Positions 5,857-9,479 of a DNA stretch of 9,479 nt are shown piece by piece; position 1 is the first letter of the stretch, and the number at the start of each line of letters is the position of its first letter. Origin of the DNA: CAYGZA01 sp964354135 (GTDB lineage: Bacteria; Planctomycetota; Planctomycetia; Pirellulales; Thermoguttaceae); NCBI GenBank assembly GCA_964354135.1, contig CAYGZA010000273.1, positions 1 through 9,479 on the forward strand. The letters are read 5' to 3'. The notes under the pieces are model-generated. The model did no database searches, had not been told where the DNA came from, and worked only from the letters and a program-made list of their open reading frames with translations. The translations under genes and the position numbers were made by a program.

Positions 5857-6570
5857 ATGCCGCAGGAAAGCCAAGGCCCCCGTAGTTCAGACTCGGGGTT
5901 CAAGTTGTACGAGGACTACGTCAACCAGCTTCCGGTTGCTTATTTACTAATCATTTGGCAAGTCTTCAAACAGTATCGGCGCTTCGCCGACGAACATGAA
6001 CTTCGCGAGAACGTCGATTCTCTCGATCGATTCCTTCAGCCAGTTGAAAAGGCTTTGGCAATATTGCCAGACGAATCGCGGGACCGGCTGTCCGAAGGGC
6101 TGCAAGCGCTAGTCGGGGGGGATGTTTCGATTGCACTGATTCTCAGGCATTTCATTGAAAAGCGCCTGATCTGGATAGGCGAGGTTCACATAAATGAGTA
6201 TTACGGAGGCAAGCACGTGGAAAACAAGTCGGAGATCAAGATTGGCGGCAGCGTCGCCGATTCGGCACTTTCGTCGGTCGCTCATGCCCGTGACGTTACG
6301 CGGTTTGAACAAACGATCGATCAATCTTCCCACTTGGATGGTGAGGCAAAAGATCGTCTTAAGGACGCTTACAAGAAGATCGACATGCTGGACCTTTGCG
6401 ATGCTGATAAGAGCGATGTGGCGCATGACGTGGGGAGCGTTGCGACCGAGCTAGAAAAGCCCGAGCCAGACGGTGGGCGACTTCAGAGCCTCTTCAAACG
6501 AGTCGAAGCCATTGCGCCGACCGTCGCAGACATCTTAAGGTCCATCGGAAGAGTTGCGGCCTGTCTCTGA
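5857..6570 (+). CDS. 237-aa helical protein with IKIGG motif, unknown function
   Basis: The N-terminal part (15-110) is predicted helical, with a hydrophobic run VAYLLIIWQVF at 27-37. A short Gly-rich strand motif, SEIKIGGSVADSALSSVAHARDV (125-147), follows, then a charged helical bundle ending in APTVADILRSIGRVAACL. From memory, the pattern of a GG-containing strand plus a helical tail with xxPxVAxIL occurs as a C-terminal module in varied bacterial proteins, some of them in predicted conflict or NTPase-effector systems; I cannot verify that link. No enzyme motif is seen. The ATG has AAGGA seven bases upstream. It lies 57 bp after the double-GAF gene, so the two probably form a unit. Confidence 0.6.
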   Translation: MPQESQGPRSSDSGFKLYEDYVNQLPVAYLLIIWQVFKQYRRFADEHELRENVDSLDRFLQPVEKALAILPDESRDRLSEGLQALVGGDVSIALILRHFIEKRLIWIGEVHINEYYGGKHVENKSEIKIGGSVADSALSSVAHARDVTRFEQTIDQSSHLDGEAKDRLKDAYKKIDMLDLCDADKSDVAHDVGSVATELEKPEPDGGRLQSLFKRVEAIAPTVADILRSIGRVAACL

Positions 6571-6740
6571 GCGTGTTACCGTAAACGAGGTGTCAGAAAC
6601 GGGCGAGGGCACAGGCGTCCGGCAGGTGTAGTATTCGTGGCGGGGAATGTTCGGCACGGCGGGGGAGTGAACCGGCCTCAAGCACGATGAGGAACCCGGG
6701 CTTCGCGAGCCTGTGCGGGGTCGGTTGGCGCGCGTAATTC
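6571..6740. other. GC-rich noncoding junction before the IS66-like end
   Basis: No gene is seen. GTAAACGAGGTG at 6581 resembles the GTAA-start of an IS66-type terminus, but there is not enough to call a second end. A small GGCT/AGCC hairpin lies near 6690-6705. Confidence 0.35.
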
Positions 6741-6888
6741 GTAAGCGTCCCGTGGAACACGTCTTGTGCGGGGTGGTAGGCTGGGGTTTGTCGGCCGAGA
6801 TGGCCTTGGCCGGAGGAACCTCAGGAGCGCTGCGATGAAGAAGCGTGTTCGGCGGTGTGATCCGCGGAAGGAACCGTATTGGCACGAG
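6741..6888 (+). mobile_element. left-end remnant of an IS66-family element
   Basis: The segment begins with GTAAGCGTCCCGTGGAACAC, which fits the GTAAGCG-type terminal inverted repeat of IS66 elements. About 95 bases in, with AGGAG seven bases upstream, an ATG opens MKKRVRRCDPRKEPYWHE, which resembles the start of the small IS66 accessory protein TnpA. Similarity stops exactly where the 855-bp repeat begins at 6889. The rest of tnpA, tnpB, the main transposase and the right end are absent. The family is judged from memory of such ends. Confidence 0.5.
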
Positions 6889-7170
6889 GAGGTGCGGTCG
6901 AATCTCGCCAAGAAGCTGAGGTTGGACCGGCAGACGATAGCCGACATCGAGCGGTTGCTTCGCGACAGTGGAGCCGTGTTGGAGCCCGCCGCGGTCGCCG
7001 CGAGCGCCTGCCGCGATGCCGGCGACTTGCACCTCTTGGGATTGGCCAAGGCGGGCCGGGCCGACACCATCGTGACCGGCGACGGCGATCTGTTGCTCTT
7101 GAAGCGCTTTGGCCGCTGCCGGATTATCACCCCGCGGCAGTTCTGGTCGCTCATGCACGAAGTCAAGTAG
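6835..7170 (+). pseudogene. in-frame fusion of IS66 TnpA start and truncated PIN toxin
   Basis: This 111-codon frame joins about 17 residues resembling an IS66 TnpA N-terminus (MKKRVRRCDPRKEPYWH) to residues 42-134 of the upstream PIN toxin. The frame is intact through to the original stop. The first catalytic strand with Asp6 and Asn8 is lost, so nuclease activity is unlikely. Two amino-acid changes relative to the intact toxin are Arg56 to Gln and Thr58 to Ile. It has a good ribosome binding site (AGGAG, 6823-6827), so it could be translated from the IS leader. No antitoxin precedes this copy. Most simply it is a broken toxin gene; a decoy that binds the antitoxin is possible but unsupported. 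Confidence 0.75.
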
Positions 7171-7743
7171 GATGACGAGGGAATCGCCGACCCTTTCCCG
7201 GCCCTCGCTCTTGCCTTCTGATCCTTCATCCTTCATACTTCATCCTTATGGACCACCCCATTGCCGGCGTCGTGCCCCCTGAACTCCGCGAAGTGACCTC
7301 GATGACCGTCTGGCCCTCCATCGGCGCTCACGGGCTCGGGCGTCTGGTCGGGCGCCTCTGCGGGCTGCGGACCGGTTACGGCTTCTTCACTTTGGGCAAG
7401 CTCCTAGCCCTGCTGACAATCCCCATCAGCCTGGCACTTTACATCTGGAAGATCCTGCCGTTTGTCTGCCGCCGTTACCGGCTGACGAGCCGGCGGATCG
7501 TCGTCCAGAAGGGCTACTCCGCCAAGGACGCGGCCTCCGTCGGCCTCGACGGGTTCGACGCCATCGACATCCGGTACCTTCCCGGCCAGGCGTGGCTCCG
7601 CTGCGGCGAGATGATCTTCCTTGTGGACCGCAGGGAGGTCCTCCGCCTTTCCGGCGTTCCCCGGCCCGAGGTCTTCCGCCAGGTGTGCCTGAAGGCCCAA
7701 GCGGCCCTGCTGAGCGTCTGCGAAGTCCTCCGGCAACAACAAG
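6889..7743. repeat. 855-bp direct repeat, right copy
   Basis: Partner of the repeat at 2697-3551. It starts inside the toxin, directly after the IS66-like remnant, and ends in the PH gene at the base after codon 165. It is identical to the left copy after the first 67 bases. Confidence 0.95.
7220..7247 (+). repeat. four tandem heptamers before PH gene copy 2
   Basis: The array is the same as at 3028-3055 (GATCCTT, CATCCTT, CATACTT, CATCCTT) and again ends directly at the ATG (7248). It is part of the direct repeat. Confidence 0.8.
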
Positions 7744-7757
7744 CCGCTTCCGCGTAG
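7248..7757 (+). CDS. PH-domain (bPH2-like) small membrane protein, copy 2
   Basis: 169 aa, identical to copy 1 through Gln165: one membrane segment (48-70) followed by the bacterial PH-like domain. The tail is AASA here instead of VVTK, because the repeat ends one base into codon 166. The differing tails show that at least one copy has been given a foreign 3' end. This copy sits next to the GC-rich oxidoreductase gene, so it may carry the original chromosomal end. It starts 77 bp after the truncated toxin stop. Confidence 0.75.
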   Translation: MDHPIAGVVPPELREVTSMTVWPSIGAHGLGRLVGRLCGLRTGYGFFTLGKLLALLTIPISLALYIWKILPFVCRRYRLTSRRIVVQKGYSAKDAASVGLDGFDAIDIRYLPGQAWLRCGEMIFLVDRREVLRLSGVPRPEVFRQVCLKAQAALLSVCEVLRQQQAASA

Positions 7758-7906
7758 ATTCCCGTTGGCTGGCTTCGGCGGGACGGCTTCCTGCCGCCAG
7801 TGCGGCAAGTGGCGAATGTGCATCGTTACCTGTTCGTGGGGGAGCATCCTCCGGAACGTCTCAGTACGTGTGACTGCCGTTCCAACACCGGTAGGAGGAG
7901 TCATCC

Positions 7907-9040
7907 TTGAAGCTCTACAACGTCGGCATTCTCGGCTTCGGCTTTATCGGCAAAGTCCACGCCTACGGCTACGCGAGCCTGCCGTTCTACTACGATCCGG
8001 TGCCGCTTCGGGCCCGGATCACCCACGTCGTCACCAGCCGCCCGCAAACCGCTGAAGGGGGGCGCGCGTTGCTCGGCGCGGACGTGGCCGCGACGGACTA
8101 TCGCGCGGTCACGGAGAACCCCGAGATCGACATCGTCCACGTCTGCACGCCGAACCACCTGCATAAGGACGCCCTGCTCTCGGCCGTGCGGCACCAAAAG
8201 CACGTCTATTGCGACAAGCCGCTGGTGGCCACGATGGGCGAGGCAGAGGAAGTCCGCGCGGCGCTGGGCGACTATCGCGGTACAGCCCAAATGACTCTCC
8301 AGAACCGCTTCTTCCCGGCCACCATGCGGGCCAAGCAGCTCGTGGAGCAGGGCGTGCTGGGTCAGGTCCTCCAGTTCCGCGTCGCGTACCTGCACGGCGG
8401 GAGCGCCGATCCCGCTGCGCCGCTCAAGTGGAAGCTCTCGGCCGCGGCCGGCGGCGGGGTGATCGCCGATCTGGCCTCCCACCTCTTGGACCTGGTGGAC
8501 TGGCTGATCGGCCCGTTCGGCTCGGTGATGGCGGCCACGCATATTGCGTACCCAGAGCGCCCGTTGCCCGGCGACCCGGCCGTGCGCCTGAAGGTGGATG
8601 CCGAAGACGGCGTTGTGCTCCTGGCCCGGATGCAGTCCGGGGCGCTCGGCACGATCGAGGCCACCAAGCTGGCCAGCGGCACCGAGGACGAGGTGCGGTT
8701 CGAGATCCACGGCTCGCGCGGCGCGATCCGCTTCAACGGAACCGACCCGCACCACCTGGAGGTCCACGACGCCACGGCCGCGGACCGGCCGCTGGGGGGC
8801 TCGCGGGGCTGGAACCGGATCGACGCGGGCCATCGCTATCCTGCGCCGGCCACGGGCTTCCCCAGCCCCAAGGCGGCGATCGGCTGGATCCGCTGCCACG
8901 TCGCCTGCCTGGCGAATTTCCTTCAGGCGGTAGCCGAGGGCCGGCCTACCGAGCCGGGCCTGGAACAAGGAATCCGCGTGCAGCACCTGATGGACTGCGT
9001 GGGCCGCTCGGCCGCGCTGGGGCGCTGGGTGGATGTGTGA
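7907..9040 (+). CDS. Gfo/Idh/MocA-family oxidoreductase
   Basis: 377 aa, normal length. The N-terminal Rossmann fold has G10-x-G12-x-x-G15 (GFGFIG) for NAD(P) binding, and VCTPNHLHKDALLSAVRHQKHVYCDKPLV (79-107) is the typical second motif, with DKP at 103-105 where EKP is more common. The C-terminal substrate domain carries GGGVIADLASHLLDLVDWL (182-200), with Asp188 and His192 as likely catalytic or substrate-binding residues. Members oxidise or reduce sugars and polyols such as inositol or glucose derivatives; the substrate is not readable here. The start is TTG, chosen because GGAGGAG lies six bases upstream (7894-7900) and the Rossmann strand follows at once. The gene is separated from PH copy 2 by 149 bp. 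Such genes are abundant in planctomycetes. Confidence 0.92.
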   Translation: MKLYNVGILGFGFIGKVHAYGYASLPFYYDPVPLRARITHVVTSRPQTAEGGRALLGADVAATDYRAVTENPEIDIVHVCTPNHLHKDALLSAVRHQKHVYCDKPLVATMGEAEEVRAALGDYRGTAQMTLQNRFFPATMRAKQLVEQGVLGQVLQFRVAYLHGGSADPAAPLKWKLSAAAGGGVIADLASHLLDLVDWLIGPFGSVMAATHIAYPERPLPGDPAVRLKVDAEDGVVLLARMQSGALGTIEATKLASGTEDEVRFEIHGSRGAIRFNGTDPHHLEVHDATAADRPLGGSRGWNRIDAGHRYPAPATGFPSPKAAIGWIRCHVACLANFLQAVAEGRPTEPGLEQGIRVQHLMDCVGRSAALGRWVDV

Positions 9041-9157
9041 GCCCGCGAAGGACGTGCCATGAGCGATCGTTCGATGGCCAACGGCCGGAAGGCGACACTC
9101 TCCCCCCGCCGCACGCTGCGACGAGGGCGGCCGTGCTGCAACGGGGTGTTGGTTTCC

Positions 9158-9479
9158 TCAGTCGAGGAACCCGACCAGCTCCTGGCTGCGGCTGGGCTGC
9201 TGGAGCTTGCGGACCGCCTTGGCCTCGATCTGCCGGATCCGCTCGCGGGTCACCTTGAAGATGTGCCCCACCTCTTCGAGCGTGTAGCTGTAACCGTCGC
9301 CCAGGCCGTAGCGGAGCTTGATGATCTCCCGCTCGCGGTAGGACAGCGACTTGAGCACCTTCGAGATCCGGTTGCGGAGCATCTCCTGGGCGGCGCCGAC
9401 GGCCGGGTTCTCGGCGCCGGTGTCGGGCAGCAGGTCGCCGAAGTGGCTGTCCTCGCTGTTGCCCACCGGCCGGTCGAGG
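9158..9479 (-). CDS. RpoD-type RNA polymerase sigma factor, C-terminal part (partial)
   Basis: About 106 residues of a sigma70-family factor, with the 5' end beyond the window. The frame stays open past 9466 to the edge (LDRPVGNSEDSHFGDLLPD), which is the end of region 3 in primary-type sigma factors. Region 4 follows: RNRISKVLKSLSYREREIIKLRYGLGDG, then the helix-turn-helix YTLEEVGHIFKVTRERIRQIEAKAVRKLQ that reads the -35 hexamer. The GVG at the apparent internal start is not a real start. The LTREREI/RYGL and VTRERIRQIE signatures indicate a primary or close group 2 factor rather than an ECF factor. The gene converges on the oxidoreductase with a 117-bp gap in which no terminator is obvious. 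Confidence 0.93.
   Translation of the reverse strand, partial: LDRPVGNSEDSHFGDLLPDTGAENPAVGAAQEMLRNRISKVLKSLSYREREIIKLRYGLGDGYSYTLEEVGHIFKVTRERIRQIEAKAVRKLQQPSRSQELVGFLD

Larger units (their letters stand above)
3552..6888. other. island between the direct repeats
   Basis: This 3,337-bp segment, bounded by the two 855-bp copies, carries the double-GAF gene, the IKIGG protein gene and an IS66-like end. By eye it is less GC-rich than both flanks, with more AT-rich codons such as TTA, ATA and AAA, suggesting a different origin. Recombination between the repeats would release a 4,192-bp circle holding one repeat copy and this island, and would leave a plain antitoxin-toxin-PH-oxidoreductase locus. 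Confidence 0.6.

Noticed and set aside
6581..6740. Possible second insertion-sequence terminus starting GTAAACGAGGTG
   Set aside because: Only the GTAA start and a loose resemblance are visible, with no transposase remnant or matching inverted repeat.
7901..8986. 361-aa open frame antisense to the oxidoreductase
   Set aside because: Typical high-GC shadow frame; the plus-strand gene has a ribosome binding site and conserved motifs.
9059..9479. Plus-strand frame from ATG 9059, with AAGGA upstream, open to the window end
   Set aside because: Past 9157 it is antisense to the sigma factor and translates to low-complexity Leu/Ala/Val/Asp sequence. The minus-strand sigma region 4 is unmistakable.

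Overview
The window looks like a piece of a high-GC bacterial chromosome, most likely from the Planctomycetota or a close PVC relative. This rests on a 16S rRNA gene with no 23S behind it, a planctomycete-like PH-domain membrane protein, a Gfo/Idh/MocA oxidoreductase and an IS66-type remnant. The phylum is inferred from gene content, not proven.

Left part (1-2152): the last ~47 bases of a 16S rRNA gene are followed by three hairpins and a strong GC-rich terminator, with no tRNA or 23S. Facing it on the minus strand is a three-gene operon: an AbrB/SpoVT-fold protein of the HgcAB-associated type, then hgcA (corrinoid membrane protein) and hgcB (2[4Fe-4S] ferredoxin). HgcA and HgcB are the two proteins required for microbial mercury methylation. 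A near-consensus promoter (TTGACT-17-TATACT) precedes the operon and is overlaid with TCAGAT boxes in 9-bp register. The HgcA cap-helix motif reads NVWCAAAK, where the usual motif has Gly before the Lys.

Middle part (2327-7757): a ribbon-helix-helix antitoxin and PIN toxin pair, probably with a leaderless antitoxin mRNA, is followed by a small PH-domain membrane protein. The 3' two thirds of the toxin plus nearly the whole PH gene recur 4,192 bp downstream as an 855-bp direct repeat. The two copies differ at five positions, all in the first 67 bases. Between the copies lies a visibly less GC-rich island with a 561-aa double-GAF protein, a 237-aa helical protein with an IKIGG motif, and the left end of an IS66-like element. 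The IS end is fused in frame to the truncated toxin copy. The layout is what single-crossover (Campbell-type) integration of a circle, or a repeat-driven misassembly, would leave.

Right part (7744-9479): a Gfo/Idh/MocA-family NAD(P)-dependent oxidoreductase with a TTG start and strong ribosome binding site, then on the minus strand the C-terminal part of an RpoD-type sigma factor running off the window.
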